Source: Microbacterium candidum
GTDB lineage: Bacteria > Actinomycetota > Actinomycetes > Actinomycetales > Microbacteriaceae
Assembly: GCF_030315975.1 (NCBI RefSeq)
Contig: NZ_JASXSZ010000001.1
Coordinates: forward strand, 806,001 to 870,000
Reading direction: 5' to 3'
Length of the DNA stretch: 64,000 bases
Shown here piece by piece: positions 43,116 to 51,842 of the stretch. The notes beneath the pieces were generated by a model that saw only the letters and a program-made list of their open reading frames with translations, was not told the origin of the DNA and ran no database searches. Numbering within the stretch: the stretch's first letter is position 1; each line of letters begins with the position of its first letter. Made by a program: the position numbers and the translations under genes.

Positions 43116-45083
43116 TCAGGGGTTCGCGCGTTCCAGGAACCACGCGAGGCTGTCCGGATCCGCAAGCGTGCCGCGCACCGCGTCGAGGTCGAGCGGTCGT
43201 CCCATGAACAGCTTCTTCAGCGGCACCTCGATGCGCTTGCCCGCGTGCGTGACGGGGATGTCGGGGCACGCGATGATCTCGTCCGGCACGTGGCGGGCCG
43301 AGGTGCGGGTCCTGATGGTCGTGTTGACGCGATCGCGCAGCGCATCGTCGAGGTCGACCCCCGCGGTGAGGCGCACGAAGAGCGGCATCCAGTACCCGCC
43401 GTCGGGAGTCTCGATCCCGAGCACGACGGAGTCCGCGATCTCGGGAAGGTCCTGGATCGCCGCGTAGATGTCTCCGCTTCCGAGTCGCACACCCTGCCGG
43501 TTGAGGGTCGCGTCGGAGCGGCCGTGCACGATGAATCCGCCCCGCGCGGTCTCCTCGATCCAGTCGCCCTGCGCCCACACGCCGGAAAAGAGGGCGAAGT
43601 AGCTCTCGCGGTAGCGGGCGTCGCCCGGATCGTTCCACAGCCGCACGGGCATCGACGGCATCGGCCGCGTGACGACCATCTCGCCGACCTCGCCGACGAC
43701 GCGGCGACCGGAGGCATCCCACGATTCGACGGCGACGCCGAGGAGCGGGCCCTGGGACTCCCCGAGGTGGACGGGCGAGAGCGGATTGGAGCCCACGAAA
43801 CCGCTGCAGATGTCGGTGCCTCCGGAGTCCGACCCGAGGTGGACGTCGGCCTTCACCGCCTCGTGCACCCAGCGCCACGTCGACGGGGGCAGCGGAGAGC
43901 CGGTGGACAGGATGGAGCGCAGCGTGCGGAGGCACCAGCGCTCGCGGGGCCGCGCGCCGCTCTTCTCGACGAGCGAGAGGTACGCGGCGCCGACGCCGAA
44001 CATCGTGACGCCGGTGCGCTCGATGACGTCGAACTGGCGTGCGGGATCGCCGAGGGTCGGCGACCCCGCATACGTCACGACCGTCGCACCCGAGGCGAGG
44101 TTCGTCGCCAGGGTGTTCCACACCATCCAGGACGTGTTCGCGGCGACGTAGTAGACGTCGCCGGGGCCCATGTCCTGCTGCAGGCCGGTGCCCTTGAGAG
44201 CCTCGAGGAGGATGCCGCCGTGGCCGTGCACGATTCCCTTCGGCGTCCCCGTCGTGCCGGACGAGAACAGCACCCACAGCGGATGATCGAACGGCAGTCG
44301 GACGAAGGACGGGACTTCATCCATCTGCCCGGACCGCGGTGCGAGGGCGCCGATTCGAGAGCCTGAGAACAGGATGTCGCCATCCGCATCGCCGACGACG
44401 AGCAGCGTCTCGACCGTCGGCAGCCGCTCGGCGACCTCGCGCAGTTCATCGCGCCGGTCGAACCGCCTCCCGTTGAAGACGTATCCGGTCGTGCCGATGA
44501 GGACGCGCGGTTCCAGCTGCGCGATGCGCGCGACGATGGCGTCGGCGGCGAGGTCGGGCGAGCAGATCGACCACACGGCGCCGATGCTGGCCGTGGCGAG
44601 GAGAGCCACGATGGCCTCAGGGATGTTCGGGAGCACGGCGGAGACGCGGTCGCCGGGACGGATCCCGGCATCCGTCAGCTGCGCGGCGACCCTGGCGACC
44701 CATGTCGCCAGTTCGCCCCACGTGATGCGGGTGATCTCGTCGTCCTCCGTGATGTCGATGACGGCGGTCTCGTCGCGCCGGGCGGGATCGGATGCGGGGC
44801 GGAGGATGTTCTCGGCGAAGTTCACGCGTGCCTCGGGGTACCAGACGGCACCCGGCATCCGCTCCTCCGCAAGCGCTGGGCCGGCGAAGCCGTCGCCCAT
44901 AACCTCGAAGTGCACACGCACGGCGTCCCAGAATCCGGACGGATCGCCGACCGACCACTCCCACAGCGCGCGATAGTCGCGTGCCCCGATCTGAAGCGGA
45001 GCGCCGCGCGTGGCCGCGAAGTCGATGAAGGTGCCCATTCGCGTCGGACGGGCGGGGTCGGGCCGCCACATGATCTCGGTCAC
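43116..45083 (-). CDS. Acetoacetyl-CoA synthetase-like acyl-CoA ligase
   Basis: A 655-residue adenylate-forming enzyme of acetoacetate-CoA ligase length. The AMP motif is LFSSGTTGTPKGIVHGHGG, followed by DSGGTDICSGFVG, GRSDATLNRQGVRLGSGDIY and the C-terminal catalytic Lys region VTHAGKRIEVPLKKLF. The N-terminus (GAVWYPEARVNFAENIL) is also typical. It activates acetoacetate or a similar beta-keto acid with ATP. It overlaps the amidohydrolase by four bases in the pobA operon, so its natural substrate may derive from aromatic side chains. Confidence 0.88.
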   Translation of the reverse strand: MTEIMWRPDPARPTRMGTFIDFAATRGAPLQIGARDYRALWEWSVGDPSGFWDAVRVHFEVMGDGFAGPALAEERMPGAVWYPEARVNFAENILRPASDPARRDETAVIDITEDDEITRITWGELATWVARVAAQLTDAGIRPGDRVSAVLPNIPEAIVALLATASIGAVWSICSPDLAADAIVARIAQLEPRVLIGTTGYVFNGRRFDRRDELREVAERLPTVETLLVVGDADGDILFSGSRIGALAPRSGQMDEVPSFVRLPFDHPLWVLFSSGTTGTPKGIVHGHGGILLEALKGTGLQQDMGPGDVYYVAANTSWMVWNTLATNLASGATVVTYAGSPTLGDPARQFDVIERTGVTMFGVGAAYLSLVEKSGARPRERWCLRTLRSILSTGSPLPPSTWRWVHEAVKADVHLGSDSGGTDICSGFVGSNPLSPVHLGESQGPLLGVAVESWDASGRRVVGEVGEMVVTRPMPSMPVRLWNDPGDARYRESYFALFSGVWAQGDWIEETARGGFIVHGRSDATLNRQGVRLGSGDIYAAIQDLPEIADSVVLGIETPDGGYWMPLFVRLTAGVDLDDALRDRVNTTIRTRTSARHVPDEIIACPDIPVTHAGKRIEVPLKKLFMGRPLDLDAVRGTLADPDSLAWFLERANP

Positions 45084-45970
45084 CGTTCGCCTCCGAGGCC
45101 GAGCAGGCGCACGGCGTTGTCCTTGAGGATGCCCGGGAGCGCCTCCGGCCTCAGAGCCGTCTGCGCGATGTCCGCGAGCCAGCGATCAGGCGTGAGCAGC
45201 GGGAAGTCGGTGCCGAACAGCACGCGATCCTTGAGGAGTGTGCCGGCGTACCGGACGAGCTCGGCGGGGAAGTAGGTGGGGCTCCATCCGGAGAGGTCGA
45301 CCCACACGTTGCTCTTGTGGGTCGCGATCGACAGCGCCTCGTCCTGCCAGGGGACGGACGGATGCGCCATCACGATCTGGAGGTCGGGGAAGTCGGCGGC
45401 GACGCCGTCGAGCAGCATCGGGTTCGACAGCGCGAGCCGCAGACCGTGACCGCCCGGTGTGCCCGCTCCGATGCCGGTCTGCCCGGTGTGGAACAGCGCG
45501 ACCGCGCCGGCACGGCTGATCGCGTCGTACAGCGGGTAGTGGCGGCGGTCGCTCGGATCGAAGCCCTGAAGCGTCGGGTGGAACTTGAAGCCGCGCACGC
45601 CGTGCTCCTCGACGAGTCGGGCGGCCTGCTCGGCGACACCGTCCCGCCAGGGGTCGACCGATCCGAACGGGATGAGAACGTCGTTGTTGCGCGCCGCGCC
45701 GGCGGCGATCTCCGCGCTGGACAGGGCCGGGTGCCCGAGGTTCGTCGAGGCATCCACCGTGAACACCACCGCGGCCATCCGCCGTTCCCGGTAGTAGGAG
45801 GCGATGCCGTCGATGTCGGGCGTGACGCCGTCGGTCTTGAAATAGCGGCTCGCGGCGGCTGCGAGGTCCGCGGGGAGCGACCCGTGCCCGTGCCCGTCCA
45901 GTTCGATGTGGACGTGCAGGTCGATCGCCACCAGCTCATCGAGGTCGAGCCGGGGCTCGTAACGGGTCAT
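45080..45970 (-). CDS. Amidohydrolase-2 family metal-dependent hydrolase
   Basis: A 296-residue TIM-barrel hydrolase. The metal-binding DLHVH is at 17-21, KFHPTLQGF and IVMAHPSVPW supply later histidines, and LFGTDFPLL has the terminal Asp. The family includes decarboxylases (ACMSD, resorcylate) and the beta-ketoacyl-CoA hydrolases CouO/PhdC of hydroxycinnamate degradation. It starts one base after the pobA stop and overlaps the ligase, so it works with both. A CouO-like role producing 4-hydroxybenzoate is attractive but unproven. Confidence 0.85.
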   Translation of the reverse strand: MTRYEPRLDLDELVAIDLHVHIELDGHGHGSLPADLAAAASRYFKTDGVTPDIDGIASYYRERRMAAVVFTVDASTNLGHPALSSAEIAAGAARNNDVLIPFGSVDPWRDGVAEQAARLVEEHGVRGFKFHPTLQGFDPSDRRHYPLYDAISRAGAVALFHTGQTGIGAGTPGGHGLRLALSNPMLLDGVAADFPDLQIVMAHPSVPWQDEALSIATHKSNVWVDLSGWSPTYFPAELVRYAGTLLKDRVLFGTDFPLLTPDRWLADIAQTALRPEALPGILKDNAVRLLGLGGER

Positions 45971-45971
45971 G

Positions 45972-47153
45972 TCACAGCTCCGTCTCGAAGGGCCAACCGG
46001 TGTACGCCTCGGCGAGGTAGCGGCGGCCCGCCTCGGACTCGGTGACCATGCGCAGCTCGCCGAGCTGACGCCGGCGGTCGAACTCGGAGGCGTCGGGCGC
46101 GACGTGGAGCATGCTCGTCATCCACCAGGAGAAGTGCTGGGCCTTCCAGATGCGACGGGATGCGACGTCGGCGTAGGCGTCGAGCGGGCGCTCGTCGTTC
46201 TCGAGCAGCAGCGCGCGCAGCGCGCGCTGCAGCAGCACGACATCGGCGATCGCGAGGTTCATCCCCTTGGCGCCCGTAGGCGGCACGGTGTGCGCCGCAT
46301 CCCCGATCAGGACGACCCGGCCGCGCCGCATCTCGTGCGCGACGTAGCTCCGGAAGCGCAGGATGTCGCGCTGGAAGATCGTCCCCTCGTTGAGCGTCGT
46401 CCCCGGTACGCGAGACTGCAGCTCGTCCCAGATCTGCTGCTCGCTCCAGGCATCGGGGGCGGCATCCGGATCGCACTGGAAGTACATGCGCTGCACGGCG
46501 TCGCTGCGCTGGCTGATGAGCGCGAAGCCGTTGTCCGAGTTGCTGTAGATGAGGACGTCGTTGCTCGGCGGCGCGTCGCACAGAATGCCGAACCACGCGA
46601 ACGGGTATTCGCGGAAGTGCCCGCCCATCGGGCTCACGGCCTGCCGCGCGACGCTGTGCGAGCCGTCGGCGCCGACGACGAACTCGGCCTGGATGTCGAG
46701 CAGGTCGCCGTCATCGCCGGTGGCGAAGACGTGCGGGCGGGCGGTCTCGGCGCCCTCGACCGAGAGGGCGGTGACACCGAACCGCAGGTCCTGCCCGGCG
46801 GCGACGCGCGCCGCGATCAGGTCCTTGAGCACCTCGTGCTGCGGGTAGAGGAACACGGATCGCCCGCACAGCGCGGGGAAGTCGAAGCGATGCCCGCCGC
46901 CGTCGAAACGGAGCTCGATACCGTCGTGCCGGTGCGCCTCTTCGCGTACCCGGTCGGAGGCGCCTGACCCGACGAGCAGATCGACGGTGCCCTGCTCGAG
47001 GATGCCGGCCCGGATCGTCTGCTCGATCTCCTCGCGGCTGCGCCGGTCGATGACGACCGAGGGGATGCCGGCGGCATCCAGCAGGTGCGAGAGCAGCAGC
47101 CCTGCGGGCCCGGCTCCGATGATGGCCACGCGGGTGCGGATCGTGGTGGTCAT
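45972..47153 (-). CDS. pobA: 4-hydroxybenzoate 3-monooxygenase
   Basis: A 393-residue class A flavoprotein hydroxylase, the usual length for PobA. FAD motifs are GAGPAG (13-18), VVGADGSHSVARQAV and VLIGDAAHTVPPTGAKGMNLAIAD. Substrate-proximal segments such as GILEQGTVDLLVGSGASDRV and the WMTSMLH helix match p-hydroxybenzoate hydroxylases. It converts 4-hydroxybenzoate plus NAD(P)H and oxygen to protocatechuate, feeding the pca genes on the other side of the IclR regulator. The ATG at 47153 follows AAGGAGA. It is the first gene of a three-gene overlapping unit. Confidence 0.95.
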   Translation of the reverse strand: MTTTIRTRVAIIGAGPAGLLLSHLLDAAGIPSVVIDRRSREEIEQTIRAGILEQGTVDLLVGSGASDRVREEAHRHDGIELRFDGGGHRFDFPALCGRSVFLYPQHEVLKDLIAARVAAGQDLRFGVTALSVEGAETARPHVFATGDDGDLLDIQAEFVVGADGSHSVARQAVSPMGGHFREYPFAWFGILCDAPPSNDVLIYSNSDNGFALISQRSDAVQRMYFQCDPDAAPDAWSEQQIWDELQSRVPGTTLNEGTIFQRDILRFRSYVAHEMRRGRVVLIGDAAHTVPPTGAKGMNLAIADVVLLQRALRALLLENDERPLDAYADVASRRIWKAQHFSWWMTSMLHVAPDASEFDRRRQLGELRMVTESEAGRRYLAEAYTGWPFETEL

Positions 47154-47234
47154 GGGTCTCCTTCGACGGAGCCCAGCATCCGCCATCCCGCTGCTGGTGC
47201 GGCTGCTGATTCCCGTTGAACGGCAATTGGCCGC

Positions 47235-47409
47235 GGTCGTTGAGCGAGCGAAGCGAGACGAAACGCGGAGACGCAACGCAGGAAGCTGATCCCGTGACGT
47301 CGCTGCGTTTCGTCTCGCTTGTTCCTCGCTCGCTCAATGAGCGGCAAGGGGGAGCGCTTCGCTTGCTCAACGGCCGGTGCGGTACAGCGTCGCTCGCTCA
47401 GCGACCGGC
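47235..47409. repeat. Clustered repeat family A elements upstream of pobA, copy 3
   Basis: The 270-bp gap between the pobA start and the IclR stop is mostly repeat. GGTCGTTGAGCGAGCGAAGC at 47235 continues to ACGAAACGC at 47266; an inverted half starts GCGTTTCGTCTCGC at 47305; two shorter fragments follow at about 47352-47376 and 47389-47409. Because it lies upstream of pobA, the pobA promoter must be within or next to it. Confidence 0.8.
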
Positions 47410-47423
47410 GGTGGGCTCCTGCC

Positions 47424-48176
47424 TCAGCGGCGGAAGCCGAGGGCGCGCTCGGTGTCGCGCGCGGCGGAGTGCAGCTCGAAGAGCGGCACCTCCACCTGCG
47501 CGTCGCGGGGGAGCACCGCGGAGAGTGCCGCGATCACCGCACCGGTCTCGTCGCGCACGGGAACGGCGACGCCGACCGACACGGCTTCGATGTATCCGGG
47601 GGCGATCGCGTGTCCCAGGCGTCGCACTTCGGCGAGCTTGCGGCGCAGGGCCGCCGCATCCACGATCGTCTCCCGGGTGAGGGGATGCAGCGCGCCGGCG
47701 AGGATCCGCTCCTGCAGTTCGCGCGTCCCGAAGGCGAGGAGCACGAGGCCCGACGAGGACGCATGCAGCGGCAGGCGACCGGCCACCCGCGTGACGTTGG
47801 AGCCGGAGTCGGGGCTGGAGAGCCGCTCGAGGAACAGCGCTTCGTCCTGCTCGAGGATCGCCAGCTGCGTGTGCTCGCGGATCCGGCCCTGCACGCGCTC
47901 CATGTAGGGCATCGCCGCCTGCCTCAGGCGGAGCGCGTGCGACGAGCGGGTCGCGAGCTCCCACAGACGCATGCCGATGCGGATGCGGCGATCCTCGTCT
48001 CGTTCGAGCAGTCCGGTCTCGACGAGCTCGCCCACGAGCCGGTGCGCGGTCGAGGTGGGAAGCCCTGCGCGGCGCCCGATCTCCGCGGCCGTCTGCACAG
48101 TGCGCGTCGGTGTGAACGTCTCGAGCACGCGGAGCAGACGGTCGGTCACCGAGTCGCCGGACGGGGAGTTCGCCAT
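47424..48176 (-). CDS. IclR-family regulator of the pca/pob genes
   Basis: A 250-residue IclR protein: N-terminal winged helix (QTAAEIGRRAGLPTSTAHRL) and a C-terminal effector domain ending ELHSAARDTERALGFRR. IclR members PcaU, PobR and PcaR control protocatechuate and 4-hydroxybenzoate genes, and this one lies between pobA and the divergent pcaH. The start at 48176 follows CTGGAGG. A perfect 8-bp-arm palindrome stands in the divergent promoter region. Likely effector: 4-hydroxybenzoate, protocatechuate or beta-ketoadipate. Confidence 0.92.
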   Translation of the reverse strand: MANSPSGDSVTDRLLRVLETFTPTRTVQTAAEIGRRAGLPTSTAHRLVGELVETGLLERDEDRRIRIGMRLWELATRSSHALRLRQAAMPYMERVQGRIREHTQLAILEQDEALFLERLSSPDSGSNVTRVAGRLPLHASSSGLVLLAFGTRELQERILAGALHPLTRETIVDAAALRRKLAEVRRLGHAIAPGYIEAVSVGVAVPVRDETGAVIAALSAVLPRDAQVEVPLFELHSAARDTERALGFRR

Positions 48177-48203
48177 GCCTCCAGGATGCCAGCATCCCGA
48201 CGT

Positions 48204-48224
48204 GATTCCCATTGGATGGGAATC
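48204..48224. promoter_or_regulatory. Candidate IclR operator upstream of pcaH
   Basis: GATTCCCA (48204-48211) and its exact complement (48217-48224) flank five bases, 27 bp from the IclR start and 56 bp from the pcaH start. IclR proteins bind such pseudo-palindromes next to aromatic catabolic promoters. It could serve both directions. Confidence 0.7.
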
Positions 48225-48280
48225 CGCATCCATCGCCCGCGCCGACGACGCACGATGGGGCGACACGTCGAAGGAGACCG

Positions 48281-49081
48281 ATGGACCGCGCAGCCCCGCC
48301 CGAATCCCTGCTCGCGGCGCCCGATCAGGCGCCGCAGGCGCAGATCACGCAGGAGATCCGCGACCTCCACGCCGCCTACGACGAGCGCGAGATCGCGGGC
48401 GAGGTCCTGCCCCGGACGATGCACGACTTCCCGCCGTACCGTTCCAGCATCCTGCGGCACCCGACGAAGAACCCGAAGCTCGTCGACCCGGAGACGATCG
48501 AGCTGCTGTCGCCGGCGTTCGGACAGCGCGACGTCGCCGCGATCGAGTCCGACCTGACGCTCCAGCACGCCGGCGAGCCGCTCGGCGAGCGCATCACGGT
48601 GCGCGGACGCCTCCTCGACTCGCGGGGGAAGCCCGTCGCGAGCCAGCTGATCGAGATCTGGCAGGCGAACTCCGCGGGTCGCTACATCCATCAGCGCGAC
48701 CAGCATCCCGCCCCGCTCGACCCGAACTTCACCGGCGCCGGGCGTGCGATCACGAACGATCTGGGCGAGTACCTCTTCACCACGATCAAGCCGGGCCCAT
48801 ACCCCTGGAAGAACCACGCGAACGCGTGGCGGCCCGCGCACATCCACTTCTCCGTCTTCGGGCGTTCGTTCACGCAGCGGATCGTGACGCAGATGTACTT
48901 CCCGGGCGACCCGCTGTTCGCGCTCGACCCGATCTACAACTCGATCCGGCGGCAGCGCGACCGTGACAACCTCGTCGCGACGTACGACCACGACCTCACG
49001 GTCCCGGAGTTCTCGATGGGCTACCGGTGGGACATCGTGCTCGACGGGCCGGATGCCACGTGGGCGGAGGCCGAGCTCTGA
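48281..49081 (+). CDS. pcaH: Protocatechuate 3,4-dioxygenase beta subunit
   Basis: A 266-residue iron-binding subunit of the intradiol dioxygenase that opens protocatechuate to 3-carboxy-cis,cis-muconate. The ferric ligands expected from the family are visible: Y135 (GRYIHQRDQH), Y174 (GPYPW), H187 and H189 (RPAHIHF). AAGGAG precedes the ATG at 48281, which opens the pca operon. The stop overlaps the pcaG start (TGATG). Confidence 0.96.
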   Translation: MDRAAPPESLLAAPDQAPQAQITQEIRDLHAAYDEREIAGEVLPRTMHDFPPYRSSILRHPTKNPKLVDPETIELLSPAFGQRDVAAIESDLTLQHAGEPLGERITVRGRLLDSRGKPVASQLIEIWQANSAGRYIHQRDQHPAPLDPNFTGAGRAITNDLGEYLFTTIKPGPYPWKNHANAWRPAHIHFSVFGRSFTQRIVTQMYFPGDPLFALDPIYNSIRRQRDRDNLVATYDHDLTVPEFSMGYRWDIVLDGPDATWAEAEL

Positions 49082-49599
49082 TGCTGGATCCCACCGCAGG
49101 CCAGACCGTCGGTCCGTTCTTCGCCTACGGCACCGCGTACCCGAAGATGCACGAGGTCGTGCACCCCTTCAGCCCTGGTGCCGTGCTGCTGGCAGGAACC
49201 GTCTACGACGGCGACGGCAACCCGATCCCCGACGCCATGATCGAGATCTGGGGAGCGGATGCCGACGGGCACGTGTCGCGCGCCCGCGGCGCGTTCCGCC
49301 GCGACGACCACACCTTCACCGGGTTCGGCCGCTCGTTCACGACGGATGAGGGCCGCTACGAGTTCTGGACGCGCGAGCCCGGGGGCGAGGCATCCTTCTT
49401 CGCCGCCATCGTGTACGCGCGGGGCCTGCCGGACAAGCTGCACACGCGGATCTATCTGCCCGGCGCGACCGACGCGTTCCTGTCGTCATTGGCGGAAGAC
49501 GAGCGCGCTACGCTCATCGCGACCCGCCGACCGGACGGGAGCCTGCACCACGACATCCGCCTGCAGGGCGAGAACGAGACGGTGTTCCTTGTCTTCTGA
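49081..49599 (+). CDS. pcaG: Protocatechuate 3,4-dioxygenase alpha subunit
   Basis: A 172-residue non-iron subunit paired with PcaH: TAGQTVGPFFAYGTAYP at the N-terminus, IPDAMIEIWGADADG and LPDKLHTRIYLPG. It builds the active-site cleft with the beta subunit. It starts inside the pcaH stop and its 3-prime end probably overlaps the start of pcaB by 11 bases. Confidence 0.95.
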   Translation: MLDPTAGQTVGPFFAYGTAYPKMHEVVHPFSPGAVLLAGTVYDGDGNPIPDAMIEIWGADADGHVSRARGAFRRDDHTFTGFGRSFTTDEGRYEFWTREPGGEASFFAAIVYARGLPDKLHTRIYLPGATDAFLSSLAEDERATLIATRRPDGSLHHDIRLQGENETVFLVF

Positions 49600-50950
49600 C
49601 GACGGCTACGGCTACATGGAGGAGCGGCTGCTCTCGCCGGTGACCTACGGTGTCGCCGAAGCATCCGATCGCTCCGTCGCCCGTGCGATGGTCGAGGCCG
49701 AGATCGGGCTGCTGCGGGCGTTCGTCGCGGCAGGCGTGGCGCCGGAATCGGTGGGCGAAGCCGCGTTCGCGATGATCCGGGAGCCCTGGTTCGACCTCGA
49801 CGTCCGCGCCCTGGCGCGAGATGCTGTCGCCGACGGCAACCCCGTCATCCCGTTGATCCCGCTTGTGCGCGCACGGGTCGCGCAGATCGATCCGGATGCC
49901 GCGGCCTGGGTCCACCGCGGGGCGACGAGCCAGGACATCCTCGACACGGCCCTCATGCTCGTGGGAAGGCAGGTCTCGGACCGCCTCCAGGATCACCTTC
50001 GCGCTGCCGAGGGGGCCCTGATGGCGCTCGCGCAGCGACACCGCGACGACCCCGCCGCCGCGCGGACGCTCACGCAGCACGCCGTTCCCACCACGCTCGG
50101 CCTGCGAGCCGCCACCTGGATGCGCGGACTCGGGGATGCGCGACGCCGTCTTTCAGAGGTGGCGGACCGCCTGCCGGCGCAGCTCGGCGGCGCGGGCGGC
50201 ACGCTCGCCGCGTTCGTCGAGCTGTTCGGCGAGTCCGTCGCCGCTGAACTGCCGGCTCGCTTCGCCGAGGTGCTGAACCTGCGGGCGCCCGAGGGGCCCT
50301 GGCACACCGACCGCCGGCCGATCACCGAACTCGGTGACGCCCTCGCCGCCCTCGTCGCCGCGGTCGGCGTGTTCGCGACGGATGTGGCGCAGCTCGCCCG
50401 CACCGAGGTGGGGGAGGCGTCGGTCGCGGCGGGTGGCGGATCGAGCGCCATGCCGCAGAAGCAGAACCCCGTCGACGCCGTGCTGATCCGGTCGGCCGCG
50501 ATGCGTGCGCCGGGGCTCGCCGCCCAGCTGCACCTCGCGGCCGGGCTCGCCGTCGATGAGCGGCCCGACGGCGCGTGGCATGCAGAATGGCCCGCGCTGC
50601 AGGAGCTCATGCAGCTCGCGCTGGGCGCGTGCGCACACGCGGCGACGCTGGCGGCGGGGCTCACCCTGAACGCCGACAGGGCGCGAGCGAACCTCGGTCT
50701 CAGTCACGGACTCATCGTGAGCGAACGGCTCGCGATCGTGCTCGTCCCGGTGATCGGGCGCGCGCGATTCGACGAGCTCATCGTCGCGGCATCCACCGGG
50801 GCTGACCTTGCTGCCCTGCTCCGCGCCCTCCCCGAGGCGGCCGATCTCGACGTGGATGCCCTGCTCGACCCCGGGCAGTACACGGGGGTGGCGGGCCGCC
50901 TGGTCGATCAGGCGATCCGCCGCGCCATGCAGGACGGGATCCGGCCATGA
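49589..50950 (+). CDS. pcaB: 3-carboxy-cis,cis-muconate cycloisomerase
   Basis: A fumarase/aspartase-superfamily protein of about 453 residues that converts carboxymuconate to gamma-carboxymuconolactone. The family signature is GGGSSAMPQKQNPV; HRGATSQDILDTAL and LTQHAVPTTLG are further conserved segments. The start is uncertain: TTG at 49589 gives the common opening SSDDGYGYMEERLLSP, while ATG 49616 would drop nine residues. It overlaps pcaG and shares an ATGA with the small ORF that follows. Confidence 0.93.
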   Translation: MSSDDGYGYMEERLLSPVTYGVAEASDRSVARAMVEAEIGLLRAFVAAGVAPESVGEAAFAMIREPWFDLDVRALARDAVADGNPVIPLIPLVRARVAQIDPDAAAWVHRGATSQDILDTALMLVGRQVSDRLQDHLRAAEGALMALAQRHRDDPAAARTLTQHAVPTTLGLRAATWMRGLGDARRRLSEVADRLPAQLGGAGGTLAAFVELFGESVAAELPARFAEVLNLRAPEGPWHTDRRPITELGDALAALVAAVGVFATDVAQLARTEVGEASVAAGGGSSAMPQKQNPVDAVLIRSAAMRAPGLAAQLHLAAGLAVDERPDGAWHAEWPALQELMQLALGACAHAATLAAGLTLNADRARANLGLSHGLIVSERLAIVLVPVIGRARFDELIVAASTGADLAALLRALPEAADLDVDALLDPGQYTGVAGRLVDQAIRRAMQDGIRP

Positions 50951-51072
50951 GGCCGTCGGCGCCCGCCCTGGCCGGGACCGAGGCATCCGCGATTCAGGAC
51001 ATTCGACGGCTCGCCGCCATATCCGGGTCCGCGCGCGACATGTCCTGCATCGTGGCGGCGGTGGTCGGATGA
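50947..51072 (+). CDS. Possible 41-residue coupled small ORF between pcaB and pcaD
   Basis: The frame starts at ATG 50947 within the pcaB stop (ATGA) and stops within the pcaD start (ATGA), encoding 41 residues that begin MRPSAPALAGTEASAIQDIR. The match to both junctions is exactly what coupled actinobacterial genes show. No family is recognised. It also contains an inverted repeat (CAGGACAT and its complement). It may be a small protein, or only a translated spacer that keeps ribosomes moving to pcaD. Confidence 0.4.
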   Translation: MRPSAPALAGTEASAIQDIRRLAAISGSARDMSCIVAAVVG

Positions 51073-51842
51073 CGCGGCCGTCGCTCGCCCTCACCGAGCC
51101 CGTCGGCCCCGCCGACGCTCCGCTCGTCGTCCTCGGCCCGTCGCTCGGCACCTCCACGATCCTGTGGGAGGACGTCGTCCCCGCGCTCGCGGCCGACCAC
51201 CGCGTCGTCGCGTGGGATCTGCCCGGGCACGGGGCATCCGCCCCCGCGGTCGAGCCGTTCTCGGTCGCCGACCTCGCCGACGCCGTCGCCTCGGCGATCG
51301 GCGACGAGCGCTTCTCGTACGCCGGGGTCTCCCTCGGCGGTGCCGTCGGGCTCGAACTGATGCTCCGCCATCCCGAGCGCATCGATCGTGCCGCGATCGT
51401 GTGCTCGGGGGCGGTCATCGCGACCCCGGAGAGCTGGCGGGACCGCGCCGCACAGGTGCGCGCGCAGTCGACGTCGCCGCTCATCGTGGGCTCGGCGCAG
51501 CGCTGGTTCGCGCCCGGGTCGATCACCGCGCATCCCGAGCTCACCGGACGGCTGCTCCACGCGCTGCAGGACGCCGACGACGAGAGCTATGCGCGATGCT
51601 GCGAGGCGCTCGCCGCGTACGACGTGCGCGACCGGCTCGGCGAGATCGCGGCGCGGGTGCTCGCGGTGTGGGGGGCGCACGACGCCGTGACGACCGAGGC
51701 GTCCGCCGTCGAGGTCGCCTCCGGCGTGCGGAGCGGACGAGCCGTCGGGATCCCGGATGCCTCGCACCTGGCACCCGTCGACGACCCGGCCGCCGTCACG
51801 CGGCTGCTGCGCACGTTCTTCACCGAAGGGGGCAGGGTATGA
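51069..51842 (+). CDS. pcaD: 3-oxoadipate enol-lactonase
   Basis: A 257-residue alpha/beta hydrolase with LGPSLGTSTILWEDVVPAL at the oxyanion region, nucleophile S88 in YAGVSLGGA, VWGAHD carrying the acid and DASHLAP the His. It hydrolyses 3-oxoadipate enol-lactone to 3-oxoadipate. In many actinobacteria PcaD is fused to PcaC as PcaL; here the two are separate genes overlapping by four bases, so this could show a pre-fusion or split state. Start 51069 lies within the stop of the small ORF. Confidence 0.93.
   Translation: MTRPSLALTEPVGPADAPLVVLGPSLGTSTILWEDVVPALAADHRVVAWDLPGHGASAPAVEPFSVADLADAVASAIGDERFSYAGVSLGGAVGLELMLRHPERIDRAAIVCSGAVIATPESWRDRAAQVRAQSTSPLIVGSAQRWFAPGSITAHPELTGRLLHALQDADDESYARCCEALAAYDVRDRLGEIAARVLAVWGAHDAVTTEASAVEVASGVRSGRAVGIPDASHLAPVDDPAAVTRLLRTFFTEGGRV

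Noticed and set aside
45080..45970. 2-pyrone-4,6-dicarboxylate lactonase (LigI)
   Set aside because: The protein keeps the metal-binding HxH, whereas the window encodes only the 3,4-cleavage pathway and has no 4,5-dioxygenase genes.
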